From: Martinezella lusitana
GTDB lineage: Bacteria > Pseudomonadota > Alphaproteobacteria > Rhizobiales > Rhizobiaceae
Assembly: GCF_016901135.1 (NCBI RefSeq)
Contig: NZ_JAFEVL010000045.1
Location: 744,001-808,000, forward strand
DNA: 64,000 bases
Direction of reading: 5' to 3'
Made by a program: the position numbers and the translations under genes. Position 1 is the first letter of the stretch, and every line of letters begins with the position of its first letter. The notes under the pieces were generated by a model. It saw nothing but the letters and a program-made list of their open reading frames with translations. It made no database searches and had not been told where the DNA came from. This document shows, one piece after another, positions 36,883 to 46,467 of this stretch.

Positions 36883-37806
36883 ATGATCATGCGCCGACGC
36901 CTCATCCCCGACATCGTTAATCTGCAGGCGTTCGAATGTGCGGCGCGCCATCAGAACTTCTCGCGTGCCGCCGAAGAACTGAACCTGACCCAAAGTGCCG
37001 TCAGCCGACAGATCAGCGAGTTGGAGCAGCAGACCGGGTTGAAGCTCTTCGAACGCGTGAGGCAGCGTGTCGTGCTTTCGGAAGCCGGGCTTCGGCTATT
37101 GCCGGAGGTCAAGGACCTGCTGCTGCGCTCGGAGCGACTGATGATCGGCGCCGTCGCCGCAGGCCAGATGAAGCTGTCGCTGAAGGTGGCGACCCTGCCG
37201 ACCTTCGGCACGCGGTGGCTGGTGCCGCGCCTCGGCCATTTTCTCGAGGAGCATCGCGATGTCGCCATCACGGTGGAGTCGCGCTCCAAGCCCTTCAGTT
37301 TCGATGAGGATAATTTCGATCTCGCTATTCACTACGGTCTGCCCGCCTGGGCAGGCGCTGTCGCGACTTTCCTCTGCAACGAGACCGTTCTGCCTGTCGC
37401 TGGCCGGCAGCTTGCCGGACGATTGAAGCTCGGCGGTCCGGAGGATCTGTCATATGCGCCGCTGCTGCATTTGACGACGCGCCCCAAGCTCTGGGCGCAG
37501 TGGTTCGATTTGCAGAGATTGCCGACGGAAAACGCCTATCCCGGCGCACGCTTCGATCAGTTTTCCATGATCATCGCCGCAGCCATTTCCGGGCTCGGCG
37601 TCGCGCTCCTGCCCACCTATCTGATCGAAGAGGAGTTGAAGACGGGCGCGCTCTTGCCTCTGTTCGATCTGCCGATGCCGACCGAAAACAGCTATTATGT
37701 CGTCATGCCGGAGAAGAAGCAGACCCACGAGATCGCGATGCTTTTTCAGGATTGGCTGCTGAGCCAGGTGACGCCTCCATCACGAGTCGCGGCCAACGCG
37801 ACATAG
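36883..37806 (+). CDS. LysR family regulator (probable control of lysine catabolism)
   Basis: 307 aa. The HTH is FSRAAEELNLTQSAVSRQIS, followed by LFERVRQRVVLSEAGLRLLP. The GcvA-like effector domain contains RWLVPRLGHFLEEHRDVAIT. It is divergent from hglS, which suggests it responds to a lysine breakdown intermediate. Confidence 0.88.
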   Translation: MIMRRRLIPDIVNLQAFECAARHQNFSRAAEELNLTQSAVSRQISELEQQTGLKLFERVRQRVVLSEAGLRLLPEVKDLLLRSERLMIGAVAAGQMKLSLKVATLPTFGTRWLVPRLGHFLEEHRDVAITVESRSKPFSFDEDNFDLAIHYGLPAWAGAVATFLCNETVLPVAGRQLAGRLKLGGPEDLSYAPLLHLTTRPKLWAQWFDLQRLPTENAYPGARFDQFSMIIAAAISGLGVALLPTYLIEEELKTGALLPLFDLPMPTENSYYVVMPEKKQTHEIAMLFQDWLLSQVTPPSRVAANAT

Positions 37807-37932
37807 TCTTGCGTGGCGGCCATGCAATAAATTTTAGGCTTGAAATTCTTTTCGGCGGGCGTCACACCTTTGCTTGTCGCATCGTCGTCGGCTGCCGGGA
37901 CGCTGCAAGATGACGCCGGAGGAGAGAACACC

Positions 37933-39024
37933 ATGAAGATGCATCCGCTGAAGGGACCGAACCGGCTGAAGCTTGGCGTGTTTTCGGCAAACGCCGATGG
38001 CGGCCTGGCGATTACCGACGTACCGGAGCGCTGGACGGCTGGCTGGCAGGATAATCTGACCGCCGCGCAGATCGCCGACCGGGCGGGCCTTGAGTTCTTC
38101 CTGCCGATCGCCCGCTGGCGTGGCTTCGGCGGCAAGAACCGGGTGCGCGAATGGTCGTTCGAAACCTTTACCTGGGCCGCAGCACTTTCGGCCGCGACCG
38201 ATCGCATCGGCTTGTTCATGACGGTGCATGTGCCGCTCGTCCACCCGCTTTATGCGGCAAAGTCGCTTGCGACAGTCGATCACATCAGCCAGGGGCGGGC
38301 AGGGCTCAATATCGTCTGCGGCTGGAACCCGAAGGAGTTCGGCATGTTCGGCGTGCCGCTGGTCGAGAAGGGCTACGATCAGGCGGCGGAATGGCTTGAG
38401 ATCGTCGAAAAGCTCTACGCGTCAGACGAGCCGCTCGATTATGCGGGAACCTATTATAGCTTGAAGGAGGCCGTCAGCCGGCCGGCGAGCCTGCAGACTC
38501 CGCGCCCGGTGACGATGAATGCCGCATTCGGCGGTCCCGGCCGCGATTTCGCGGCTGGCCATTGCGACTATCTCTTCACCACCTTTACCGAGATCGCCGA
38601 TGCCGGAAAGCATGTGGCCGATATCGGCGAGCGTGCGGAGAAGAACGGCAGGCAAGTCGGCGTCTACACGGTGTGCCACGTCGTCTGCCGGGAGACACAG
38701 GCTGAGGCGGAGGACTATTACACCCGCTATGCCGTCACCATGGCCGATCATGCCGCCGTCGACCAGCATATGGCCGGCAAGAAGGAGTTTTCACAATCCC
38801 ATGATCGCGAGGCCTATGAGCGCTACCGACAGCGTTTTGCGGGCGGAGCGGGCAGCTATCCTCTCATCGGTACGCCGGAACGGATCGCGGACGAGATGAT
38901 CGCGATTGCCGAGCAAGGCTATGCGGGCATCGCCTTGTCGTTCGTCAACTACACCCAGGAGCTCCCCTATTTTTGCGATCGGGTGCTTCCGCTTCTGAAG
39001 AAAGCCGGGCTTCGGGTGGAGTAA
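37933..39024 (+). CDS. LLM class flavin-dependent monooxygenase (RutA/LadA-like)
   Basis: Luciferase-like enzyme, 363 aa. ARWRGFGGKNRVREWSFETF and GRAGLNIVCGWNPKEFGMFG are typical of the RutA/alkane monooxygenase branch. It needs reduced FMN from a separate reductase, which is not in the window. Substrate unknown. The start at 37933 has GGAGGAGA upstream; an earlier in-frame start (37840) lacks one. It sits alone between the LysR gene and an exported-protein gene. Confidence 0.87.
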   Translation: MKMHPLKGPNRLKLGVFSANADGGLAITDVPERWTAGWQDNLTAAQIADRAGLEFFLPIARWRGFGGKNRVREWSFETFTWAAALSAATDRIGLFMTVHVPLVHPLYAAKSLATVDHISQGRAGLNIVCGWNPKEFGMFGVPLVEKGYDQAAEWLEIVEKLYASDEPLDYAGTYYSLKEAVSRPASLQTPRPVTMNAAFGGPGRDFAAGHCDYLFTTFTEIADAGKHVADIGERAEKNGRQVGVYTVCHVVCRETQAEAEDYYTRYAVTMADHAAVDQHMAGKKEFSQSHDREAYERYRQRFAGGAGSYPLIGTPERIADEMIAIAEQGYAGIALSFVNYTQELPYFCDRVLPLLKKAGLRVE

Positions 39025-39369
39025 AGCCGCGGAGCCAGCTTTCGATCGCAGTCTCCCTGGAGAGCATCGGCGATCCCAGGCATTGTCATGATGTGCGGCA
39101 AATGTGCACCGCAGCAAAAAACTTGGACCCACGGGGTTTACAAGCGCGGTGGTGGATGGGATCGTTTGAGGGAAGGTGCTGCTGATTTGCGGTGGCGATG
39201 ATTCCTTCGACCGGATGCCTAAGCTATGGGCTCCGATGCGCTTTGATTTCGGGCGCTTAACCGAGAAAATCAATCCGAGGCCAGAATGCGGCATCTGCTG
39301 CGCGTTCGGCTGTTGTCTTAACGCGACCTGAGCGTCGTTGCGCCAGGGCAGAGATAAATGGGTTTATGA
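39025..39369. other. Intergenic stretch, nothing recognised
   Basis: About 345 bases with no protein-like ORF in any frame. I see no strong terminator or RNA-like fold; a promoter for the next gene is presumably in the last 100 bases. Confidence 0.5.
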
Positions 39370-40026
39370 ATGAGTTTTGTTGCACAGCGCGCCCTTCTTG
39401 GCGTTCTTGCAAGCGTGATGTCGCTGTCGCAGGCCGCCAATGCCAGTGATCTGATGATCTGGTCGCCGGTGAAAGTTGCACCTCAGACCTATAAGACGAC
39501 GCTGGGCTTTCGACTGCCGATGGCGTGGGAAATGAGCGCGGGTGTCGATCTTGGCCTGGGAGGCACGGCGGGCGGAGCGATCTTGCCGAGCAGTGAGCTT
39601 GCAACGCTCTGGGGAAGGGCTGTCGATGATCGCAGCCGCTTCGCGACCGTCTGGCAGCGGGAGGTAGCCTTGCGGGTAGACGCGCTCAACGGCAGCGGCA
39701 TGCTTTATCTCGGGCGCTCGCGAAGTTGGATCCTGTCGGACAATCTTGACATGCGCTCATCGAGGTCTCTGAACGTGAACTATGTGGGAGCAAGGAGTGG
39801 GCCGACGGCGATCACCGCGACGCAGGCGGTGGCGATTGCCGTTCCCTGGACGGGGACGTCCATCTCGGCGAGCGGCAATCTGATGGATGGCGACAGCGTC
39901 TTCTCGAGCACGGTTGTGTTCCAGCAGCCGCTGGCATCGAACCTCAATTTCTCCGCTTCCTTCACGAATCCGCTGACGGTGACGCCAACCGGTGATGTGC
40001 GTCTCGACTATCGCATCAAGTGGTAG
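39370..40026 (+). CDS. Hypothetical exported protein, 218 aa
   Basis: Signal peptide MSFVAQRALLGVLASVMSLS ending near AANA. The mature part is Ser/Thr/Gly-rich with alternating polar and hydrophobic residues (NLNFSASFTNPLTVTPTGDV, RLDYRIKW at the end). A terminal aromatic residue after a beta strand is common in outer-membrane barrels, but 195 mature residues would make a small one. Function unknown. Confidence 0.65.
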   Translation: MSFVAQRALLGVLASVMSLSQAANASDLMIWSPVKVAPQTYKTTLGFRLPMAWEMSAGVDLGLGGTAGGAILPSSELATLWGRAVDDRSRFATVWQREVALRVDALNGSGMLYLGRSRSWILSDNLDMRSSRSLNVNYVGARSGPTAITATQAVAIAVPWTGTSISASGNLMDGDSVFSSTVVFQQPLASNLNFSASFTNPLTVTPTGDVRLDYRIKW

Positions 40027-40152
40027 GCAAGGACGTGCGCCGCGGAATTGGCGACATCTGCGGACTTTGAGTGCGGCGGGGAACAAATATCTCGTGCCGC
40101 AGTTTACGGACCGCAAGATCGCTTGATCCTGCTCAGGGCGCATTGCCCCATG

Positions 40153-40192
40153 AAGCCTGCCGCTGGTTCAACTCCCTGCCGGCGGCAGGCTT
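40153..40192. repeat. Inverted repeat between convergent genes
   Basis: AAGCCTGCCGC (40153-40163) and GCGGCAGGCTT (40182-40192) are perfect complements with an 18-base loop, between an exported-protein gene and the convergent MscS gene. There is no T-run on either side, so termination efficiency is doubtful. Confidence 0.55.
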
Positions 40193-40256
40193 GGCCGCAA
40201 ACGACCCGAAAGAACCGCGGATTTGATTGGCAGACCGCCTGTGTGCCGGGCTTTTA

Positions 40257-41066
40257 CTATTTGATCGGGATATCCGCCGCCGCAAGCCGTGACTTGAGAT
40301 GCGCTATGATGTCATGGCGCGTTTGTGTCCAGACAGCGGTAACGGTCCAGTATTCGATTTTCATCACGATTTGATCGGCTGTGAGATCGTCGAAATAGAC
40401 CTCCGGCGCAGGCTTGGCCTGGATGCGTTTATCCGTTTTCAGAACGTCGAGGATGGTTTTGCGAGCAAGATCCGTGTCGACGTCATTGCCAAAAGCGAGC
40501 GACAATTCCTGGCGGCGGTTGGGCTCACGGCTATGATTGATGATGGGCGTGTTCCAAAGCGTTGAATTCGGCGCCATGAGATAGAGACCGTCCGCCGTCT
40601 TCATTTCTGTTGCAAAGAGCCCGATGTCCCTGATGAAACCCTTGACGCTGGTGGTTTCGATATACTCGCCGACCCGAAATGGGCGCAGTACCAACAGCAT
40701 GATGCCCGCGGCAATGTTTTGAAGCGTGCCCTGAAGCGCCAGGCCGATCGCCAGACCAGCGGCACCGAGGGTGGCGATGATGGAAGCGGTTTGAACGCCG
40801 AACTGACCAAGGACGGTGACGAACACCAGTATAAGCAGGCTGTAATGCAGGAGGTTCTGGAAGAAGCTCGCCAGCGTTTCATCGATGCCACGGACACGCG
40901 AGATGACGCGATAGGCCGAGCGGCTGATGGCTCCGGCAAGAATCCAGCCGCCAATCAGGAGAACGATCGCGCCCAGGATCGAAAAGCCATACTGAACGGC
41001 AAGTGCCGAGGCCTGGTTAAGGGCAGTCCGAGCGGCGACGACAACGTTGGCCGTTTGATCTTCCAT
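40257..41066 (-). CDS. Small mechanosensitive channel, MscS family
   Basis: Inner-membrane channel, 269 aa, three hydrophobic helices (about residues 25-50, 68-88, 93-125) then the cytoplasmic beta and alpha/beta domains. The pore helix is GAAGLAIGLALQGTLQNIAA and the beta domain FRVGEYIETTSVKGFIRDIG. It would release solutes on osmotic downshift. GGAG lies upstream of the ATG at 41066; longer in-frame starts (41336) run through noncoding DNA. Confidence 0.92.
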   Translation of the reverse strand: MEDQTANVVVAARTALNQASALAVQYGFSILGAIVLLIGGWILAGAISRSAYRVISRVRGIDETLASFFQNLLHYSLLILVFVTVLGQFGVQTASIIATLGAAGLAIGLALQGTLQNIAAGIMLLVLRPFRVGEYIETTSVKGFIRDIGLFATEMKTADGLYLMAPNSTLWNTPIINHSREPNRRQELSLAFGNDVDTDLARKTILDVLKTDKRIQAKPAPEVYFDDLTADQIVMKIEYWTVTAVWTQTRHDIIAHLKSRLAAADIPIK

Positions 41067-41190
41067 GTGAGAGCTCCATCTTTTCCAAAAAGCCAAATGA
41101 GACGTGGCGGCTTTTGTTCCTGAGCGATAGACGCCTCCAGGGTGGGGCGCCCTCGGCCAGCACTGCGGAGGGGAAATCGACGCCGTTACG

Positions 41191-42657
41191 CTAGACGCCA
41201 TGCTTTGCGTGATGAGCGCTGCGAACGGCTGCGGCGGCGTAATGGGTCTTCTTATCCTCATACATGCCGAGATCCGCGCGCTTGACCATCGCTTCCATGG
41301 TCTCTCCACTCCGGCTCGTTGCGACGCCAACGGCAACTGTCAACGGCGCGCTGGAATAGAACTGATTGTTGATTTTCAACAGCTCATTGATCGTCTCGAC
41401 CATCGAGGCAGCCGCGACGTCGTCCGCGCCGGGCATGAGAACGGCAAATTCGTCGCCGCCGATCCGGGCGGCATGGTTCGGCTGAGAGACGACGCTGCTC
41501 AGCACTTCTCCCATGCGACGCAGCAGGGAGTCGCCGGCATCGTGCCCGCTCTCGTCGTTGGCCTCCTTCAGGCCGTTGAGGTCGATGATGACGGCCGACA
41601 CCGGCCGAAGCGATTTGCGTTCGAGCCTGTTAAGCTCCTCCGTGTAGAAGGCACGGTTGTAGAGCTTGGTCAGAACATCGTGCTTGCCAAGATATTCGAG
41701 ATAAGCTTCCGCCTTCTTGCGGGCGGTGATGTCGGTCAGGGCTACCTGAACCAGCGACCAGTCGCGTTCATAGCCCGGAAAGACGGAAAACTGCAGGAGA
41801 ACGTGGCGTTCCGAGCCATCAAGGGCATAATTCAGGACTTCACGCTGATGGAACAGGCGCCCGTTCCACAATTCCACCAATTGACCGCGAAAGTGTTTTT
41901 CCATGTCGTCGCGAAACACTTCACCGATCCGCTGGTGCAGGGTTTGGCGATCCGGTGCGCAGAAAAGATCGAGCGTCGCCTGATTGACATCAAGCACGCT
42001 GATCTCGCTCATGCATTGCCGGACGAATTCCGGGTGAACGTCGAGAAATACCTGGAAATCGACGATGCCGCGGCCGCGGATTTCGTCGAGCAGGACCTTG
42101 ATGCGGCTGAAATCCTCGACCCACAGGGATACCGGCGAATGTTCGAACATCCCTTCCGCGTAACGGCGCTGCCGTTCTTCCTGTCGCCTTGCTTCCTCGC
42201 GTGCCGTCACGTCTTCCGTCGTCAGCAGCAACCTGCTCCAGGACGTTTCGTGGCCCGGCAGAACGATGCCGCGAAGCTGGATGTCGAGCCTGCGGCCCGA
42301 CAGCGTGTAGTTGATGGCTGTGCCGGAGAATTCGGTCCTGCCTTCCCAAAGTGCGAGCAGTTCGTTCACATGGCTTTCGAGCATTTCGTCCCGGAAGACG
42401 TTCGAAAGCCCGCCGACCAGTGCCTCGAAGGATTGCGCCTCGAACAATTCCAGCGTCTTGGCGTTGACCGCAAGGACCCGTATCTTTTGCGCGCAGGCCT
42501 CGACGCGCCTGATATCAGCGAGCAGATGGGCGCGCAGGTCAGTCACGCCCTCCACGCGCCAGAGCTCGAACTGTTCCTTGACGGCGCTGAAGTCTTCCAA
42601 CCACATGGCGACGGGAGCGAGATCGAATACGGTGGCGCTGAAATCCTGGGCGTTCAT
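41191..42657 (-). CDS. Diguanylate cyclase with two tandem PAS-like domains
   Basis: Soluble GGDEF protein, 488 aa. Residues 10-150 and 165-310 are two copies of the same sensor domain, each opening with P-V-x-x-W-x-E-D-F-S and ending in a T-x-D-I/V-T-A-R linker. The GGDEF domain has ARIGGDEFAVL near residue 400, an intact active site for c-di-GMP synthesis. The inhibitory I-site RxxD five residues upstream is absent (SQPN). No transmembrane segment. Likely a cytoplasmic sensor; ligand unknown. Confidence 0.92.
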   Translation of the reverse strand: MNAQDFSATVFDLAPVAMWLEDFSAVKEQFELWRVEGVTDLRAHLLADIRRVEACAQKIRVLAVNAKTLELFEAQSFEALVGGLSNVFRDEMLESHVNELLALWEGRTEFSGTAINYTLSGRRLDIQLRGIVLPGHETSWSRLLLTTEDVTAREEARRQEERQRRYAEGMFEHSPVSLWVEDFSRIKVLLDEIRGRGIVDFQVFLDVHPEFVRQCMSEISVLDVNQATLDLFCAPDRQTLHQRIGEVFRDDMEKHFRGQLVELWNGRLFHQREVLNYALDGSERHVLLQFSVFPGYERDWSLVQVALTDITARKKAEAYLEYLGKHDVLTKLYNRAFYTEELNRLERKSLRPVSAVIIDLNGLKEANDESGHDAGDSLLRRMGEVLSSVVSQPNHAARIGGDEFAVLMPGADDVAAASMVETINELLKINNQFYSSAPLTVAVGVATSRSGETMEAMVKRADLGMYEDKKTHYAAAAVRSAHHAKHGV

Positions 42658-42887
42658 TTGTAATTCCCTGCGCCGGCAATAAAATCAGTATGTTAATCAC
42701 AAAGACCGGCAATTCGCTAAGTTCTGCTTAGCGACCATTTGTAAAGCTTGCGTTGACACTGGGCGATTGGTCAAGCCTGCAGATCGCGGGCAAGCCATTT
42801 TCATATCCATCCCTGCCGGAACGGGCAGGGAAGAGAATTCAACCCCATGGCTTGCCAAACTCAGACGATCGGCGGCCGCGCTACGGC

Positions 42888-43340
42888 CTATTGGGTCTTC
42901 AGGAAGCGTTCGAATGCCTCGAGCGTCTTCTCACTGACGTGATGTTCGATGCCTTCAGCATCGTTTCTTGCGGTATCGGGATCGACGCCGAGACGGCATA
43001 GCACGGCCTCGACGACCTCATGGCGGCGACGGGTGGCCGCTGCGAGACGTTGTCCCTCTTCTGTCAGGAAGACGCCGCGATAAGGGCGTTGGGTGATCAG
43101 ATTTTCCTCGGCCAGACGCTTGAGCATCTTGGCGACGGTCGGCTGCGTGACCCCCAGACGCTGCGCGATATCGGTTTGGCGCGCTTCGCCCGCGTGCTCG
43201 ATCAGATCGGCGATGAGTTCGACGTAATCCTCCATCAATTCCGTACGTCGGTCTTCACGGCTTTTCTGGAAGGCCTCGGCATGCGACTCGATTTCTGTCG
43301 ATGCAAGTCGGCTCTCCGGGGTCGCGGGCAGTTTCGTCAA
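42888..43340 (-). CDS. mntR: Manganese-responsive regulator MntR (DtxR family)
   Basis: 150 aa. The HTH is [20 protein letters not shown] and the dimer/metal region contains [19 protein letters not shown]. The Met and Glu before the HTH ([13 protein letters not shown]) match the MntR metal site. It would repress Mn uptake genes; none (such as mntH) is adjacent here. Confidence 0.92.
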   Translation of the reverse strand: MTKLPATPESRLASTEIESHAEAFQKSREDRRTELMEDYVELIADLIEHAGEARQTDIAQRLGVTQPTVAKMLKRLAEENLITQRPYRGVFLTEEGQRLAAATRRRHEVVEAVLCRLGVDPDTARNDAEGIEHHVSEKTLEAFERFLKTQ

Positions 43341-43377
43341 GGTGGCTCACCTCCAGAAGATTAAGAGCTACGTGATA

Positions 43378-43399
43378 ATGTTTAGCCTCGACTATAAAT
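43378..43399. promoter_or_regulatory. Candidate MntR box upstream of mntR
   Basis: This 22-base imperfect palindrome contains TTTAGCC...GACTATAAA about 40 bases upstream of the mntR start. Read on the minus strand it shares ATAG and AGGCTA at the positions found in E. coli MntR sites. Could mean autoregulation. Confidence 0.35.
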
Positions 43400-43611
43400 A
43401 AATCGCAACCGTCATGAAACCCCAACTGGCATGTAATCAACGATTATCCGGCACAGGAATCGGAGCATTGCTCGGGGGAGATGTTCCGCGCTGAACAACC
43501 TCCCTGAGCAATTCACTCTCCAAAATGGTCAAAGCCATGTCCGTCGGACCACAGTTCAGCCGTCAGAACGCGCTATCCAAAGGTTGATGTCGTCTCGTCG
43601 CGCCAATCGCC

Positions 43612-44682
43612 TCAGTCGCGCAGCAGCGGTAGGAGTTGATCGCCCTGACGCGCGATTTCCGACAAATAAGGCGTGTCGGAGAGGACGAAATGCGTGATGC
43701 CAAGGTCCCGATACTTAAGCAGCGAACGGGCGACGTCGGCGGCCGAGCCGACCAGCCAGGTGGTGCCGGCACCACCGCCGCCGAACTTGCCCGGCGCCGT
43801 ATAGAGATTGTCGTCGAGGACATCGCCGCGCGCATGCAGATCGAGCAGCCGCCGCTGGCCGACGGCGATCGATTGCCGATGATCGTTCCAGCCGGCGCCC
43901 TTGATCTTCGCCATTTCGGCGACTTTCGCCTCGGCGTCGGCCCAGGCCTGTTCGGTGGTGTCGCGCACCAGCGTGGTGATCCGCAATCCGAATTCCAACG
44001 GAGCGAGGTCGCGGTCCAGCTGCCTGCTTAATATCTTCAGCCGCTCGATCCGCTCGCGAACATCGTCAAGCGGCTCGCCCCAGAAGAGCTGGACGTCGGC
44101 CTCGGTGGCGGAAACTCGCTCGGCTGCTTCCGAGGCGCCACCGAAATAGAGCTTGGGATGCCGCCGATCGCCGCGACTCTGGATGCGCGGCGCCACTGTG
44201 GATTCGGTTACACCGAAATGTTCGCCCTCATAGGTGACGTTCTCTTCGGTCCAGAGCCTGCGAACGAGCCGCATGAATTCCTTGGTGCGGGCATAGCGGT
44301 GTGCCTGGTCGCCCTCGCTGTCACCATAGGCCGAAAGATTGTCCTTGCCCGACACGATGTTGACGCGGACGCGGCCACCGCTCAGGTGATCCAGCGTGGC
44401 AGCGGCGGAGGCAAAGTGCGCTGGCCGCCAATAGCCCGGTCGGATTGCGATGAGAGGTTCAAACGTGGTTGTGGTGGCTGCAAGCGCCGCCGCGACGGTA
44501 AATGTATCGGGCCGGCCCCAGCCGGTGCCGATCAGCGCACCTTTCCAGCCGTGGTCTTCCAGCGCCTTGGCGTGGGCAGTTAGCGTTTGCAGGCTGTTGT
44601 GGTTTTCGACTGCTGAATCGCCGCGATGGCCGGGTTTGACGTCATTGGGAATATACCAAAGAAACTCGCTATTGCTGCTCAT
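43612..44682 (-). CDS. ssuD: FMNH2-dependent alkanesulfonate monooxygenase
   Basis: Luciferase-like monooxygenase, 356 aa, releasing sulfite from alkanesulfonates. Typical SsuD segments are LWYIPNDVKPGH, LIGTGWGRPDTFTVAAALA, RVNIVSGKDNLSAYGDSEG and FGGASEAAERVSATEADVQL. It lies 90 bases downstream of the sulfonate transporter genes. The reductase partner SsuE is not in the window. Confidence 0.92.
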   Translation of the reverse strand: MSSNSEFLWYIPNDVKPGHRGDSAVENHNSLQTLTAHAKALEDHGWKGALIGTGWGRPDTFTVAAALAATTTTFEPLIAIRPGYWRPAHFASAAATLDHLSGGRVRVNIVSGKDNLSAYGDSEGDQAHRYARTKEFMRLVRRLWTEENVTYEGEHFGVTESTVAPRIQSRGDRRHPKLYFGGASEAAERVSATEADVQLFWGEPLDDVRERIERLKILSRQLDRDLAPLEFGLRITTLVRDTTEQAWADAEAKVAEMAKIKGAGWNDHRQSIAVGQRRLLDLHARGDVLDDNLYTAPGKFGGGGAGTTWLVGSAADVARSLLKYRDLGITHFVLSDTPYLSEIARQGDQLLPLLRD

Positions 44683-44772
44683 GTCTGGGCCTGTAGGTCT
44701 GTATGGATTGGAGGGGAGATCTCCGGTGCGGGCGTTCGTGATCAGTCCTTTGATCGCAGCGGGAGCACGCGG

Positions 44773-45627
44773 CTAGAGTTTGCCTTTCCACGGAACGAGA
44801 ACGGCCTCCAGAATGCGGATGCCAGCCGTAAAGGCAAAAGCGCAGATCGCGATAATGCCGATGCCGACGAAGACGACGTCGGTGGCGAGGAACTGCGATG
44901 CCGACATGATCATGAAACCGATACCGCGCGTTGAGGCGATTAGCTCGGCAGCGACAAGCGTTCCCCAGCCGATGCCGAATGCGATCCTGACACCCGTCAG
45001 GATTTCCGGCAAGGCCGAGGGCAGGACAATGGAGATGAAGAGCTGCAGCCGGCTCGCGCCGAGCGAACGGGCTGCGTTGACGCGCTCGAGCGGCAGCGAC
45101 CGGACGCCGGCCTGAGCAGAAAGGCAGATCGGTGCGAACATGGCCAGAACGAGAAGCGTGATTTTCGAGGTCTCGCCTATGCCGAGCCAGATAATCATCA
45201 GTGGCAGGTAGGACAAAGGCGGCAACGGCCAATAGAACTCGATCGGCGTGTCGAGAATTCCCTTGGCCCAACGATTGAGGCCCATCAGCAGACCGACGGG
45301 AATGCCGACCGCAATGGCGATTGCCGCTGCGACGACGATGCGAAACAGGCTTGCGAAAATATGCTCGGATAGCGACGCGCCGGCATAGCCGTCGCGATAG
45401 ACGACGCCGATCTGCGTCCATACCTCGTCGGGCCGCGGCAGGAAGAGATGGGAAACCAGACCGAGCCTGGAGACAAGCCACCACAGACCAAAACAGGCGA
45501 TGGCGGCACCGATGCTGATGGCAATGGTCGGCTTGTCGGCGACACCGAAGCTCGGCATGCGGACAAGCTTCGGTTCTGCCTCGCGCTGAGAAGCCGTGAT
45601 CGGTCGCGCCTCGATAATGTCGCTCAT
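44773..45627 (-). CDS. tauC: Sulfonate/taurine ABC transporter permease
   Basis: Inner-membrane permease, 284 aa. [20 protein letters not shown] is the coupling loop of the SsuC/TauC class, followed by [20 protein letters not shown]. It begins within the last four bases of the ATPase gene. Confidence 0.9.
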   Translation of the reverse strand: MSDIIEARPITASQREAEPKLVRMPSFGVADKPTIAISIGAAIACFGLWWLVSRLGLVSHLFLPRPDEVWTQIGVVYRDGYAGASLSEHIFASLFRIVVAAAIAIAVGIPVGLLMGLNRWAKGILDTPIEFYWPLPPLSYLPLMIIWLGIGETSKITLLVLAMFAPICLSAQAGVRSLPLERVNAARSLGASRLQLFISIVLPSALPEILTGVRIAFGIGWGTLVAAELIASTRGIGFMIMSASQFLATDVVFVGIGIIAICAFAFTAGIRILEAVLVPWKGKL

Positions 45628-46412
45628 GCCGCGCTCCTGAAATCATCCGCATTGTGGAGGATAGCGCGAATTTCTTCCCGCAGATTGGTAAATTCGGGAG
45701 AGGCTATGATCGACTTCGTGTCGCCGCTGGCGGCAAAGCGATGCACGAAATCGAGCTCGAAGCGGGCAACGACGCGGCCCGGTCGCGGAGACATGACCAG
45801 CAGCTCCGTACCGAGGAACAAGGCCTCCTCGATCGAATGGGTTATGAAGAAGATCCGCTTGTCGGTTCTGGCCCAAACCGAGACCAGCAGCTCCTGCATC
45901 TGCTCGCGCGTCAGGCTGTCGAGCGCGCCGAAGGGCTCGTCCATCAGCAATATGTCGGGATCGGGGGCGAGTGCGCGGGCAATGCCGACGCGCTGACGCA
46001 TGCCGCCCGAAAGCTCGTAAGGAAAGGCATTGGCGAAGTCGGTCAATCCAACGAGCCGCAGCAACTCGAAGGCGCGCTCTCGACGCTCTCGTCGTCCTAA
46101 CCCCGCAAACTGCAGACCAAGAGCCACGTTATCGACCACGGATTTCCAGGGGAGCAGCGAATCCTTCTGGAAGACGACGCCGCGATCGGCTCCGGGGCGG
46201 GAAACGGATCTGCCGTCGAGCGTGATCGTTCCCTCCGAAAGCGGCAGGAAGCCCGCGATCGCATTGAGCAAGGTGGACTTGCCGCATCCAGATGCACCCA
46301 GCGCAACGACGATACCGCGCTCCGGAATATTGAAGGAAACGCGATCGAGCGCGTGAACGGTTCTCCCGTCGCGCGCTGCAAAAAATACGCTGGCATGATC
46401 GACTTGAAGCAT
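45624..46412 (-). CDS. tauB: Sulfonate/taurine ABC transporter ATPase
   Basis: Cytoplasmic ATPase, 262 aa: Walker [10 protein letters not shown], signature [15 protein letters not shown], Walker [14 protein letters not shown]-loop [11 protein letters not shown]. Typical TauB/SsuB. It is preceded by a stem-loop after the binding-protein gene. Confidence 0.92.
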   Translation of the reverse strand: MLQVDHASVFFAARDGRTVHALDRVSFNIPERGIVVALGASGCGKSTLLNAIAGFLPLSEGTITLDGRSVSRPGADRGVVFQKDSLLPWKSVVDNVALGLQFAGLGRRERRERAFELLRLVGLTDFANAFPYELSGGMRQRVGIARALAPDPDILLMDEPFGALDSLTREQMQELLVSVWARTDKRIFFITHSIEEALFLGTELLVMSPRPGRVVARFELDFVHRFAASGDTKSIIASPEFTNLREEIRAILHNADDFRSAA

Positions 46413-46430
46413 GTGCTCTCTCGAAAGTTC

Positions 46431-46459
46431 GACGCCGGCGCGACAGGCGCGCCGGCGTC
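46431..46459 (-). repeat. Intercistronic stem-loop after tauA
   Basis: GACGCCGGCGC (46431-46441) and GCGCCGGCGTC (46449-46459) form a perfect 11-bp stem with a 7-base loop between the tauA stop and the tauB start. No T-run on the minus strand. Confidence 0.72.
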
Positions 46460-46467
46460 AGGGAGGA

